A DNA stretch of 64,000 nucleotides from Phytoseiulus persimilis (lineage: Eukaryota > Arthropoda > Arachnida > Mesostigmata > Phytoseiidae): contig CM075104.1 in NCBI GenBank assembly GCA_037576195.1, forward strand, positions 27,668,211 to 27,732,210. Reading direction: 5' to 3'. Shown here in pieces: positions 50,001 to 62,181 of the stretch. A program made the translations under genes and the position numbers. The first letter of the stretch is position 1. Every line of letters begins with the position of its first letter. The notes under the pieces were generated by a model. It did not search any database, was not told where the DNA came from, and worked only from the letters and a program-made list of their open reading frames with translations.

Positions 50001-50648
50001 ATTCCGAGTACCTCAAGAAACAGATCGAACAGCTTAAGAATGAACTGGCCGCTGAAGACGGCTATGAATCCACTGTCAATATTGTCGACGTCAATCAAAG
50101 GAAATCTGGGATCATAATCCGAGACGACACAATGGCTAAGAGTGCCGACAACAAGGAAGACTTCTCCAACCAGAACAGCTGCTATGGCGACGAGCAGCAA
50201 CATCCGTTGGCTTTAGCTGATGAGGACACTGCCTACTGTAACAACGTGAATCGTGACTGTGGTAAGGAGCACTGCGCTCTATCATTGCCTCGAGTTATCA
50301 GCCAACCTGTTCCGATTTCGTGTTTTCTGTTCGCATTGAGCCAGTCTGAACGCCTATCGCTCATTCCTTTCAGATAGCGAAACTAGTCTTAACGTCGACA
50401 GCATACATCAAATTGGATCTGTTGCTGTCAAATGGACGTCACTCAGGGAACCCGTCCAGTGTCCTTGCGCGTTACCAGTAGATTGCTCCTCTCGGAAGTT
50501 CCACTGCTGGAGCTGCGGGGGTATCTACTGCGCGCGATGCCTCGACGGTCAATTGGCGTTACCAGGACACTTGAGCGGGCGTAGCGTTACTGTGTGTCGA
50601 GCTTGCTTCAAAATGCTCACCAAAACACATACCGATGATACTTCCTAA
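47057..50648 (+). CDS. Myotubularin-related phosphoinositide 3-phosphatase (MTMR6/7/8 class) with C-terminal FYVE-like finger
   Basis: Nine exons: 47057-47080, 47841-47972, 48044-48185, 48331-48482, 48610-48752, 48830-48959, 49045-49286, 49387-50261 and 50374-50648; 704 residues. The first coding exon holds only eight codons (MNMIKIPK). Residues about 1-100 form the PH-GRAM domain (LTTTHLIFSDNKREIWMLHM). The phosphatase core includes VDTRPKVNAFAQRMAGKGFE-type sequence, ENIHVMRASL and the active P-loop VHCSDGWDRTAQT with the catalytic Cys near residue 335, so the enzyme should be active on PI(3)P and PI(3,5)P2 at endosomes. A short coiled coil (EYLKKQIEQLKNEL) follows, then a Cys-rich FYVE-like module (RKFHCWSCGGIYCARC, VCRACF). 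Vertebrate MTMR6/7/8 lack a FYVE, whereas worm MTM-6 has one. Intron 6 begins with GC instead of GT. Confidence 0.94.
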
Positions 50649-50864
50649 GGTTATGTGCCACACTTCACTCAGAATATTTATGGTGATTTTTTAAAATCTC
50701 TCTCTTTCTCTCTCAGTATTTCCTCGTTAGTTACGATGTGATATACAAACGAACACGTCTCCTATTAATGGTAGAGTCAGAGTATTTAGAGGAAGGAGCA
50801 CTTTACTTACAGTTTGAGAATCAAAACTAGGTCAGACAGTCTTTTGAGAAAATATATTGACGAC

Positions 50865-50870
50865 AATAAA
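50865..50870 (+). terminator. Candidate poly(A) signal of the myotubularin gene
   Basis: AATAAA about 217 bases after the myotubularin stop codon, within an AT-rich stretch. Confidence 0.45.
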
Positions 50871-52651
50871 CTATTCTCTGAATTCGAGGAAACAAACTTC
50901 GAGTTCGCTTCTCCTTTCTCTGTTGAGGCTTCATGCATTCAGGCGTGTCGACGGGAGCAATTTGAACATTCCAACTGACATGAGCTCGTGCTGAGTGAAT
51001 CCAAACGTTTCCGGCGATGTGTGCATGCTTCCCATCGTGTTTTATTTTGGTGGAGACATGAAGTCGGTCCATCCTGGAGTTGTGCACGTCATTCCCTCCA
51101 TGGTTCATTTCACGGAGAGCTGAACTCGTCCGCGAAAATTGAGTCTCATTGCCGCGGCAGGATCCGACAACTCATCGATGTGTTGGTCGAACCAACCGCC
51201 TCATAGTAGAAACCGCTTGTGAGTCTAGAGACTCAGGATCGGAGTGCTCAAGGCAGACTTCCGCAATGCGTCATCTAAACTGACGATGGTGCGAAATATA
51301 CGATTCACTGTCGATTTGATTCAGCTCCCCACAGTGGCTGCTAGAACATCCGCACATGGGCAGGACGACATTATTCCTGAGCCATCTTCATCAGAGGCCT
51401 TCTCAAAACTCGATTTTCGGCTGATGCATACGAATATCTTCCCGCTCCGTGAGCTCAATCGAACTTCTCCGACAGTGAATGCTCCAGAGCGGCAGACGGA
51501 GAGGCTCCAGCGATCCTATCCCTTCGATGATCTTCTTCGTCAGCGTGAACCCAAAGGCTCCTTGATCAACGGATTTTCTCATTGAGACTGAGGCGGTACT
51601 TCGAGTCATTGAATTGCTGTCGATCGTCAGGCGCGCGACCAGCAGACACAACTCCATAATTTCCCATTTGATCAGGAGCCGTCAAGTTACGGAAGGCTCC
51701 GTCTGGTACTTGGCTCAATTTCTCAGGAGGACACAATTCAGGTGTGCTTTGCGAGAGACTGATGCCGTCATCCCTTCGGGAGGTCCCTCAAAGATAATAT
51801 CTCGGGCAGCCGTGGTAGGCTGTGGCTCACTTCGTCATGCATTTCTCGACGTTCGATGGAAAACACGGACAAACGATACAATGTAGTCGCTTGGAGCTTG
51901 GAGCATCTGTACATGAACATATGTCAACTCTGGATCAATCTATGACTGCTCCAATCGCCTTCATTATCAAGTTTCATTCCAGTGAATGAGACAGCTGAAA
52001 CGGCTCTCTGACGCTCCCTCATTTTTCGAAATCGAAGGCAAATTCTCAGATTTATGACCCCCAAAAGCGAATTCCGTTAGGAATCACCGACCCCAGTCCC
52101 TCGATAGAGGATTCCGATGCATTGAATCGAAGGAAGCCGTTATCACACATACGGGGACCGGAACCCGCCACTTCGATAGCCTACTCGCGCACAGAGATCA
52201 TCTCCTCGCAGCAGAAACAACCCAAGGAACCTAAGCAGTCGAAAACCCACCGCTCCCTCCTGCAAATTCGACCGGAGCGTTGATTGGACGTAAAAGGTGC
52301 ATCACGGCATTCGTGACTGGAGCCTGACCCGGTAGCGTGAAGTCTCACAGCCGCAGCAGACGACCAGCTAGAGTGCCACCGGATTAATTTCGAGCGCGAA
52401 ACGGCTTCCGAATCACGCGCTTAACCTATACGTGCCATTGCAGGTTTTTCGCGCTCATTTCTCTCCTCGAACCAGGATTTTACCATACCTATAAGGACAG
52501 GATTCCTTAGTTCCTTCGGTTCCCGGAGCGAGGTGTGTGTTTGCACTCGAAACTCCCCGAAAAGCCAACGGGCCGACCGTCGCGAACTACAGCTGATCAC
52601 CATGACTCGAGCGGAGCCATTCTGGTCAAGCCGCCGAACTCAAAAACTTGC
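50871..52651. other. Region between myotubularin and topoisomerase III; no gene identified
   Basis: Several 80-110 codon frames exist on both strands (for example plus 51244-51585 and minus 51403-51657 over the same DNA), but they overlap, have no conserved motif and no convincing splice pattern. The end of the stretch should contain the topoisomerase promoter. The topoisomerase frame is open upstream of its ATG to about 52535 but contains no earlier ATG. Confidence 0.35.
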
Positions 52652-55600
52652 ATGATGAAGGTTTTACATGTGGCGGAGAAAAATGACGCTGCGAAAAACA
52701 TATCAGCGCTTCTGTCAAACGGGAATTATCGCACAGTCGAGGGTAAGTTGTTATCGTACAACTTACTCTCACGCACTGCGCGCGGGACGTGGACAGGGGC
52801 CAGATTCTCGGAAAAGTCCCATTCTAAATGGTCCACGATGACGTTGCTGACGATTTTTCTCCTCTCAGAGCATTATCCAGAATATCTTCCATGAACATTG
52901 ATACCATTTGAATATTGCCTCCACGTTCTCAGGTTGACTTTTGGCTCAGACGAAAGAAAGGCTATTTATTAGATAAAATGACGCTCTAGCTTCCGCTCGC
53001 TTGCTGAAGGGGGATCAGTATTCGCTGAGCTAGTTGGTACGTCGGCAGTGGGAGAATCGAAGTATTTGATGTTTTTTTCTCGTGAGCGCGCAGGACTGTC
53101 CCGTTTCAACAAGATATATGAGTTCACACTGCCGCGTTTCCTAACCGAGCAGAATGTCTGTACTCGAATGACATCCGCGTCTGGACACATACTGAACTTC
53201 GCGTTCCCCGAAGATTTCAAAGACTGGTATGCGTTTCCTCATTCTGGGTAGTCAGGTTCTCTCATCGAGTGTTCGTTTGTTCGGAAGCTGGGGGCGGAAG
53301 GAGCCTAGAGATTCTCTGGGCGTTCTCGAGTTTCTACTCGTTCCCCAGGAGTATTTCGAGCAGTTTTGAGAGCAAAACTCGATCGATGCAGCTCACTTGT
53401 TTTTTCATCACGAAAAGGAACCGCATCGATCCACTAGTACTTTTCGATGCCCCGCTCGTACAGAAATGCGAAACTGACTCAGCCGAGCAAATACGACGAA
53501 CTCTCGAGAGGGAAATAAGAAGGTGCAAACATTTGGTCATATGGACAGATAATGACCGCGAGGGTGAAGCAATTGGCTTCGAGATCATCGACATCTGCAG
53601 GAACGTCGAGCCCAATGTCAAAGGTAAGTGATAAACCATCCATGATGGTGAACGTGTTATCTCCTTCTGGGCGCATCCGATTCATCGAGTCTTCGTTTTC
53701 AGTCTGGAGGGCGAAATTCTCGGAAATCACAAAATCCTCTGTCGAGCGTGCCCTAAATTCTCTCCAAGAACCGAACCAATTGCTCAATTTCGCGGTTCTT
53801 GTGCGTAGTCAACTTGATCTGCGAATTGGTGAGTCTCGAATCGGTGGGATTCTCCTGATATCTGGCCTCAAGACCACCTGGCGAGGTGGTATCTCAGGCT
53901 CTTGGCGACTCTCCACAGCGACCAGATGATCCAGGATAATCGCCCAGGGCACAGAGTTGAGAACCGTGAAGTAACCTGAGTAGAATCGATGACCTCTGAC
54001 CGCCGTGCTGTCCTTTTCAGGCGCAGCATTCACCCGGCTCCAAACAATGCGAGTGGGGAGACGTTTCCAAACGACGCGTTCCAACGTATTGAGTTATGGG
54101 AGTTGTCAATTTCCTACATTGGGCTTCGTTGTGGAAAGGTTTGTCCAAAGTATAGATAGAAGCTCCGGTCAGAGCACTGCTCGTGATATAGACTTTCTGA
54201 TTTTCGACTGAAAGCTCCCGCGCGCTCCCATTACCAGCTGAATGCCATAAAAATCCATCTTCCCAGCGGATTTCTAGCGGAAACCTCATTTATTTGTTGA
54301 GAGCAATCCATTCTTCGAGTGGTCCTCTGATCAAGTCAATTGAACCGAATATACAATTTGTACAAGTTGTCGATGAACCAACCGGAATCTCGACGATTCA
54401 TGCTTCCCAGTTGAGGGTGACACAGCTCACTTGTCCATCGGAAACGCTGGCTATAACGATGTTCTTCTTCACTGATGAACCGATACGACAATATCGAACT
54501 ATGTCGAGAGCCGAGAGCTTCGCACCCTGTGGCAAGCAGTAGACGCACGCATACGCGTGGTACAGTGATGGATCACCTTGAAATTGAGGCATTTTGAGAA
54601 TAACATTAATTGCCATTGGAGTGTTCGAGGCGGAATCTTTCATGAGAGCATGATCTTCGAATCAATATGCTGCTCACCCTCGTACAAAAGGAAATCCGCG
54701 GAAAAATTGGCGCCTCCAGTGACGAAATTCCCTCCCTGCCATAGATAGGCGAAAACCTGGAATTTCATTTCGGAGATCGGATCACTGGCTTGAGTGAGCT
54801 GAGCGCCCTCTACGAGAACTTTGAAAGGACTGTCCACCAACTGCACTGTACACGGGTTCTCTCGGGCGTAGGCGGTTGGGTTGAAAGGAACCGCGTCAGG
54901 ATGCAGACACTCTTTCGCCGACCTGTTCGGACGCGCGAGGCACAGGGATTCGAGCTTCACCTTGTAGCGTTCCCGGTTCTGAGGACAAAACGGGCGAAGA
55001 GTGAGACTATATTATCGTCCGAGTAGCCATCTCTACGCACGGCTTCACGGAATCAACTCACCGAAAACTCGAGAAGTTTTCTTTGGAAAACCTCGAGAGC
55101 TCTCATTTTCTCGAGAGGTGGAACTCCTTCCTCTTTGGAGACAGAGACCAGACGAGCTCTCCCGTTAGTGATAAGGAGGCGCGCTTCCTCAGCTGAAAGT
55201 TTCAGGGGAGGCGCCAGTTTCAGATGAGAGGGCATGCTCTGGGCCGTTCCACAGAACGTTCCCAGGACACGTTCAGTGGTTCGGATCCTACGGATATCTG
55301 GAATGACCAGACCCGTCATTGGAATCGGCATGATGTCTGTTCTCAAGGAAAAGGAAATGACATTGCCCGGCAGGACCAGATCTTACCCTCCCGATCGAAC
55401 GCGAAAATTCCACTCGGCAGCTGGATAAGCCTAATTCTGGGTTTATCTTCGAATTTTGTCTCGAGATCCGGAGGTAGTTGAAACCAATCTGAACTCTTGA
55501 ATTTAATGCTTCTGGGTAAGAATGAGACTCAATAACATGTTCCGTTCCCTGCGAGTCGTCTCTGTCGCCAAACATGAATGAACAAACCTCACCTTTAGAG

Positions 55601-58600
55601 TGACCTGATCGATGACGCCATTGAGGATGTCCCGCACCTCGCTTAGTATACCATCCATCGTTAACGTGAACTATCGCGCGTCGCATTTCTCGATTCCCGA
55701 ACGCTCTCCTCCCGCTGTCGGAATGGTTTCATAGAGACGTTCGAAAATATTCTGCTTCTCAATGCCCTCTCCCCGGCTTAGCGGGAACGTCGGTCGGTGT
55801 TCAGGGTCCGTTTCGACTTCTCGAGACTTGGCGCTTGTCACTGCGAATGAATTCAGGGAGATCGAAAGGGACTGTCCGGCGATCGGTTATCTGGTTCTTG
55901 CTCCCGCCCCCCAAAAACCGATCAGTGGTGGGCCCCCGCCGCTGTTGTTCTCCGCCGACTCGGCGGAGGAGAGAGCAAGCCGGCACGGTGGTTGCGACCG
56001 GGCGGCGGTGCTTTCATCGGTTCGATGAGGGCGACTTTTGACAGTTCAGACCACTCATTCGACTCGTTAAGTGTTCCGGCTCACAACTATCCGAACCATG
56101 AGAGACTCAAACATTCACTGACTGGTCCATCATGCCGGGTATCGGAACACAACAGCGGTATCCGTTTCAACCATACCCGGGTCCCGCGTTAGGAGAGTGT
56201 TCTTCGTATCGGCTCCGTCGAGAACTCATTCGTGAGTTCCTTCTCACGGGATTCGAGAGGGATCTGGATCGGAGCTGTCTACCGCCGCATTTCTAACGCG
56301 GAACTCGCTCTCGCCGCTGTGGCGACACCTCGTTAGCAATGATCATTAGCCCCCTTCGCAAGTTATGCATTCGTTATCAGTCACCTGATACCTTCCTGCC
56401 ATGGAGAGGGTAAGGGAGTCCGCGGTATGATGTGTTCAACTGGCGGAATTAACGATGGAAACGTTCACGCGGTGACCGGGGCAATAGTTCCTGGCCCCAA
56501 CTACGTATTTCGTACTCTGGCTAAAGTATGACACGCCGAGTACGCTTTTTCGTTCGCCCACGATTGCATTCCGTGTTCGACCTGACATCGAAAGAAGGAG
56601 AATTTCTATGCTTTCAAGAAGCTGGTTGAAGCCTCTCGGAGCGTACATCTGCTTCCGGAAGAAGCTCCCTCGAGCCCGACCAACGAGAAGAATGAGTTTT
56701 GACCATGACTCGAGGGATTCGCTGGAACAGAAGAACCTCCGGGCAGCGGGGAAACGAATGAAACAGCAGCGTGGCGCACTACGAATCGGATCTCTCCGGG
56801 TATGGAGCCCCTCAGCTTGCTTATGGGATGAAATCCTTCGCCGTGGCCGAGCCTTGGAAAGATTAGCTTCCACATAGTTCGCTACCGGGAGCTCTCATTC
56901 TGGAATGGTATCTGAATAACCGTTTGGACAACGGGGTACAGTGGGCCAATCGTTGAACTTGGTTCGGTAGATTATCATAGTATTCTTCAGTTGCATATGT
57001 GTTCCAGAAGCAGGGCGCATCGGGGAGAAAGAAAGCTCGCTCTCGAAAAACCGGTTATATGAATCTTCCTATGTGAATTTTCAACCCTACATGTTGCGAG
57101 AGCTCGATACGCTTCGTGTTGGCTCCGCGAAAACGAGCAGGGTAGATCCTGGATGCCCAGTCATTCTTGGGCCGATTCAGACTCCTGCGATGCAGCTCGC
57201 TGAAAATGAAAATCGCGGCCTGATCCGTCGATCTAGCTTCTTGTGCGGCCGTCAGACCGCAGATTCGTTTTCCCTATGCAGCCCCGCTAACTCACTGATT
57301 GCATCGCGCCGCTTCTGCCCCAGCGATCCAATCAATCGGGATCAATTCCCAATCAAGAAATCCATCAATAAGTTGACGATAGAGTGTATCAACGCCTCCA
57401 TATCGCGAATCGACTTCCCTCTGCAGGTATAAGGAAATCAATGAATTTCGCGCCGAAAAATTCTTCAAAATTGAATTGAGGCACATCAAGGACGGACTGC
57501 AAGCCGACTTCATATGGAAACGTGGACGGCTTTTTGATCAATCAATTACTCTTATCCTCTACGAACGACTCCTGGAGGTATGTAGTGACGGGTGACGGGA
57601 GCGCATCCATTGCTCATTCATACAAATCGATACCTTCAGTCGGCGAGTCCCGCCTTCATCCTGACCCACGTCCGAGCCCAAGATGAGTGCACGGACAGAA
57701 TTGCCTCTCCAAATCGGAACGCGTTAGACGGGTTTGGCTTGTGTGTATCAAAATGAGTTTGCCGCGATCAATGGTTGGGTGATTGTAGAAGAAAACATCT
57801 CAATCAAATCCAAGGCGTCAAACTTATCCGACATTGGCACGATCATAAGGTTGCCCTGTCTTGGAAACAGCCGAATTAGTGTTTCTCCGGGAATTCTCCA
57901 GGGATGAATTTTGAGGTTTTTTTTCCCAAGTGTGCCTCCATGCGAACGCGAGTTTGACGACCCCTGCCCTGTAGACATGCGTCGCGGTTTTCCCGCAGCT
58001 CATTTCCATCACTTTCCTCATTGATTCGGCATGGTTAAAGTTACAGACTTCAGTCATGTTCATCCTGGAACGCTATGCTGGTACGATTCGGTCATGGCAT
58101 CTATGGGATACAGAGGCCAAGGACTCGATCCTGGTTATGTCTCCCTCGAGAGTCGCCCGATGCCACGACGTTAGGGAAGAATCTGAAGCGTCGTCTTGAA
58201 AGAATGCGCTCGTTTGCGTCAGACCCCGATCCGCAGTTTCGGGTACTTCGACTAGGGCAAACTTGGTGGTCGCTCCATCACCGAAGACGTTGATCCGAAA
58301 GTCGCCGGAAATGGCGGAAATTTCTGTTTTCTCAGTGTCCCACCCACTGAACCCTGAATGAGGGCGATGACAACTCTCATCGATTCTATTGCAGAGGCCC
58401 TCGATGAAAATCACGTCGAATGAAGCGAAAATCAAATCAAAGTTTCGGCCACAGCCGATGGACACAGTTAGCTTGGAGAAGTTGGCCTCTCGTAAGCTGC
58501 GCATGACAGCGAAAGAAGCTCTCACTCACGCCGAAAAGTTGTACACTGAAGGTAAACCACCTGAAATGGGCCGGGAAGCCAATTCTCGAGGCATAATGGA

Positions 58601-61600
58601 ACGGGCAACTCGATTTCAGCAGCGAGTCAACCAATAGATGAAGAGGAGGTCGAGGATTTCGCTCTGCCTCGCGTACTAGATCTTCCCATAGCTTTCTGTC
58701 AACATAGACCGTATGGATCAGTTGAATGGAGAAATTGCGATGGAACCGCCCACAGGGAACCAACCGTAGCTTTTCGCCAAAAACCGGGAGCTTATCAGCT
58801 GCATGCTTAGAGGCATGGAAGTGGCTTAAGCGAGAGCTTATCTTTATGGCTTCATCTCAAGCTGAACGGCTATCTGCTAATGCACACCGTCAGAAAAAAA
58901 GGATCAATGAGCTTGTATATCATCCGTGCCTGCTGGTCGAGTTGTCTTCCTTGGAGCGCCGATCTCCGAGCGAGGGCATGAGAAGATATTTCGATCGTCA
59001 GGACGATTTTATCCTATATCTCGGCGAATAGTTCGCAATCAACTCGCTGAGCGTCTTCTGGGTAGCATCCACTGTTAATTTTCCCGACCAGGCAACATCT
59101 CAAAGTGATTGGAGAGATACGCTTTGTAATCTTGAATCGCTCCCTGTGAAGAATATCTGTGGAGGGCGGCATGGAAATCGAGCGACACGCACATAATATC
59201 GATAACGCAATGACACCTAGAAACGAGCTAGGTGAAACGAGATAACTGTCGCAGAGGAATCAGTCGGGAAAATGTTCTAGGCTTGATCAGCTATCCCCGC
59301 ACCGAAACGACAAAATTTCCGCCTGAGATCCAGCTGTTACCCCTCGTGGAAGCCCAACGCCAAAGCCCGGAGTGGGGGAGTTTCGCTGAGAGAATAGTTT
59401 CAGAATGGGGAGGGCCCCGTCCGAGGAACGGAAACAAATCGGACCAAGCTCATCCGCCTATTCATCCGACGAAGTTCGCACAGCTGAACTTGCAGGTAAA
59501 ACTTTTTTTGGATCCAATGGTTGAAAGCGAAATCGCTCGGCTGCCTGTCCATTCTCACTGCGGCAAGGAGTGAGGGTCAACTGAGCCGCATTTCTTTTGT
59601 CTCGCAGGAAAACAAAGGCAAGGTTTACGAGCTGGTCGTTCGACACTTCTTGGCTTGCGTTTCTCAAGACGCGAAGGGTCACGAAACGCAAGTGAAGGCT
59701 TCCGTGGACGAGGAACACTTCTCCCTAAACGGATTACAGATCGTTGAGAGGAACTACTTGGATGTGTATCCTTACGAGAAATGGTCGTCGAAAGAAATAC
59801 CTGTTTATCGAGAAGGAGGAGCTTTCACTCCCTCGGAGATAGTCGTGAGTTTCGGGTGAATGGAACTTTAGTGAAGTGTGTCCGAATTCCTGAATCTAAC
59901 GCTGAACTTGAAATTCCTCAAATCCAAGATGACAGAAGGAACAACTTCGGCCCCGCACTTGCTCACTGAAGCGGACCTGATCGCCCTGATGGAGAAACAC
60001 GGGATCGGCACGGATGCTACCCATGCAGAGCATATCGACAAAGTCAAGCAGAGGGAATATATCGGGATGGCTGATCAGGTTTGTTGGGAGCCGGCGTTGT
60101 CTCCACTCGTTTAGTTGAGAGTGCGGCGGAGAGAACGCTCTCTCCATCCTCTTCTCACCTTCCACAGTCTCTCCTCCTTCGGGGATATGAGGGCGTCTCC
60201 ATCCCTTTTGAACAGAATCATGTTGTCCAAGCCTTGATCATCATTGAAGTGTGAGCGGGTCCTGACTTAGGAACTTTGCTGTTGGAGTTTCGCTGACTCT
60301 TCTCCGTTCGTGCCTTGGCTGTACTCAGCGCTGGAATGCGTCTGTGTCCGTGTCTCTTCTCGGACTCAGTAATTCTTCAATTGCGTTTCTCTCCAGATAC
60401 ACTTCATACCGGGTCAAATAGGGATGGGATTGGTCGAGGGCTACGACAGCATGGGCTTCGAGATGAGCAAGCCCCATCTGCGGGCTGCTTTGGAAAACGA
60501 TCTGGTGGATATCTGCGAGGGCCGAAAAGACCATCGTGAGGTACTCGAGAACCAAATTCAAATATATCGCCGTACCTTCCTGAATACATTACAACAGCTC
60601 AACAAACTCAGTGAAGCGATGGGGAAGTACCTGCAGGTTCGAATCACGACTCCCACTTGTTGCTAAGAGATAATGGTCGAGTTCTAAGATCTGAGAACTT
60701 ATTTTTGGCTGCAAACAGGAGCAGATGATTCTTTCCGTCAGCCTGAGCCTCAGGCCATCAGATCGGATAGGCTGCGATTCCGCTGTGTTGGATTCTTTCA
60801 GCAACCCGCGGAAGAGATGCTCCCAGATGCGCCAGTCCGCGATGTGAGACCTTGCCCGATTTGTAGGGAAGGGAAGTTGGCGCTCAGAAAAAATCGTGCA
60901 GGTGACAAGTGGTTCCTCGCTTGTTCGTCAGGATGTCAGGTTTGTCGACTCACCAAACCTTTTGGGAACATTCATCAGGTTGAGACGGAATAAAGTTCAA
61001 GCTACGCGCTTTCCAGGCTGTGATGTGGCTCCCCAGCAGCGCTCTCGAGAATTGCGAAGTCAGCAGCACACGATGCCCGTCTTGCGTGGATACATTCGAA
61101 CTGACGTTTCATCTTAAGGAAGGGTGATTCTCGCTTCCTGTTTTTGGTCGTCCTGTTCTCGGGGGCGCGACGGCTCTTCAACAAGCGAATTCTGTGCTAG
61201 ATTTCCAAGTACCGAAGATCGCTGTATCTCCAACTTCCCGCCTCGGGTCGAGACGAAATGAACTGCGACAGCGTAGAGGCTTTTGGTCGAGCGCAAGAGA
61301 CATCCATTTCAACGAGGAAGAGCTCGCACCGCTCGATACTTTTGCGATGACGCCGGTCAAGGATGGCTTGAGGGGCTCATGTTGAGCGGCACACAATGTT
61401 CCACCCGTTCTGTCACAAGTAACCAAGAAGGGAATGGCACGACAGCATGGCAAGGTGGATCATCGAGTTGGGACCGATGTAGTCGGGAACATTCCGATCA
61501 GTTGAATTCCAAATGAATTCGTCATCAATAGTTCCATTTCTCAAAAGCTGCGGTCAAAGAGTCAGAAGGGCGAAGCGAAAAAAAATTTCGAAGCCACATC

Positions 61601-62169
61601 CATCGTCGAATCCTAATACGATGCATCACGAGAGCCAGGATGATCGTGTCAAGGAGTCTGTGCGGAGCCACTGAGCTGGGCATAGTGAACATGCATCTGT
61701 GCCACTGTTCTAGTGGAGATATTGATGACGTAACGCTGCCCGTCAACCGGGAACTCGCGGGGGAGCAGACATGAACGGTCAACGGGCAGTCAGCTGCGGC
61801 GCGTCGTGGTGATGAACGAGGTCCCTGTGGCGTTCATTCGAGAACAAAGGAACGAGGTCCATTGGATAACGAAAGGTGCTCAATCATGTTTTCTTTCTAG
61901 GCAGTTTACCTTGCTCCCGAGGGTATACAACGCCTGTGTTTCATGCAACGAAACCGCGATTAATGTTTTCAACCTCCGGGTTATCATGGGAAACCCTCCA
62001 GCCCGAAGCAAGTGAGTGGTCGAGCAACTCTTCTGTCGACGTTTACACGAGGGGTTCAGTTTGAGTAGAGATATTGCAAGCGTGTTTCTATTCCAGCCAC
62101 AACTCCGTAGTTCATCTGGATTTGACCGAAATCAAAAAGTCATCGGTAGATCTCCGTGACGATCGTTAA
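52652..62169 (+). CDS. Top3alpha: DNA topoisomerase III alpha
   Basis: Fifteen exons: 52652-52742, 53094-53226, 53418-53623, 53703-53828, 54021-54138, 57427-57577, 58395-58551, 59281-59495, 59608-59844, 59929-60078, 60397-60636, 60742-60939, 61017-61123, 61901-62011 and 62097-62169; 770 residues with consistent phases throughout. Type IA motifs: VAEKNDAAK and [18 protein letters not shown] (TOPRIM metal-binding acids), [16 protein letters not shown], then [14 protein letters not shown] holding the catalytic tyrosine (about residue 332), [20 protein letters not shown], and [12 protein letters not shown]-terminal zinc fingers: [17 protein letters not shown] with CSSGC, then CPSC and CVSC. It passes single strands to dissolve double Holliday junctions with BLM and RMI1. 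It lacks the C-terminal GRF fingers of human TOP3A. Intron 5 (3.3 kb) houses the antisense Sen34 gene. Confidence 0.94.
54398..55658 (-). CDS. Tsen34: tRNA-splicing endonuclease subunit Sen34, nested in a Top3alpha intron
   Basis: Minus strand exons: 55387-55495, 55062-55297, 54678-54978 and 54398-54576 (stop), plus a tentative first exon 55593-55658 ([20 protein letters not shown]). That model gives 296 codons; the first exon and the acceptor at 55496 are the weak part, the rest is secure. N-terminal region: [14 protein letters not shown] then [15 protein letters not shown], matching the Sen34 N-domain. The C-terminal nuclease domain has [40 protein letters not shown] and [12 protein letters not shown], with the catalytic Tyr (LLYEG), His (YHAY) and Lys (VKKN). 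Sen34 makes the 3' splice-site cut in pre-tRNA in the nuclear Sen2/15/34/54 complex. The whole gene lies within intron 5 of topoisomerase III alpha on the opposite strand. Confidence 0.9.
55659..57426. other. Remainder of Top3alpha intron 5, upstream of Tsen34
   Basis: About 1.8 kb of intron that must contain the Tsen34 promoter. No other gene was recognised; overlapping open frames on both strands at 56436-56877 have no motif. Confidence 0.4.
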
Positions 62170-62181
62170 TCGTTTCTAATT

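Noticed and set aside
49511-50377. 288-codon single-frame protein starting MLIEKDW
   Set aside because: It is only part of myotubularin exon 8 plus read-through into the next intron; the P-loop cysteine lies upstream in the same exon, and the real frame leaves at the donor at 50262.
55593-55658. Possible separate gene beginning [12 protein letters not shown]
   Set aside because: It is too short to stand alone and lies at the right place to be the first Tsen34 exon, so it is kept as a tentative part of that gene.
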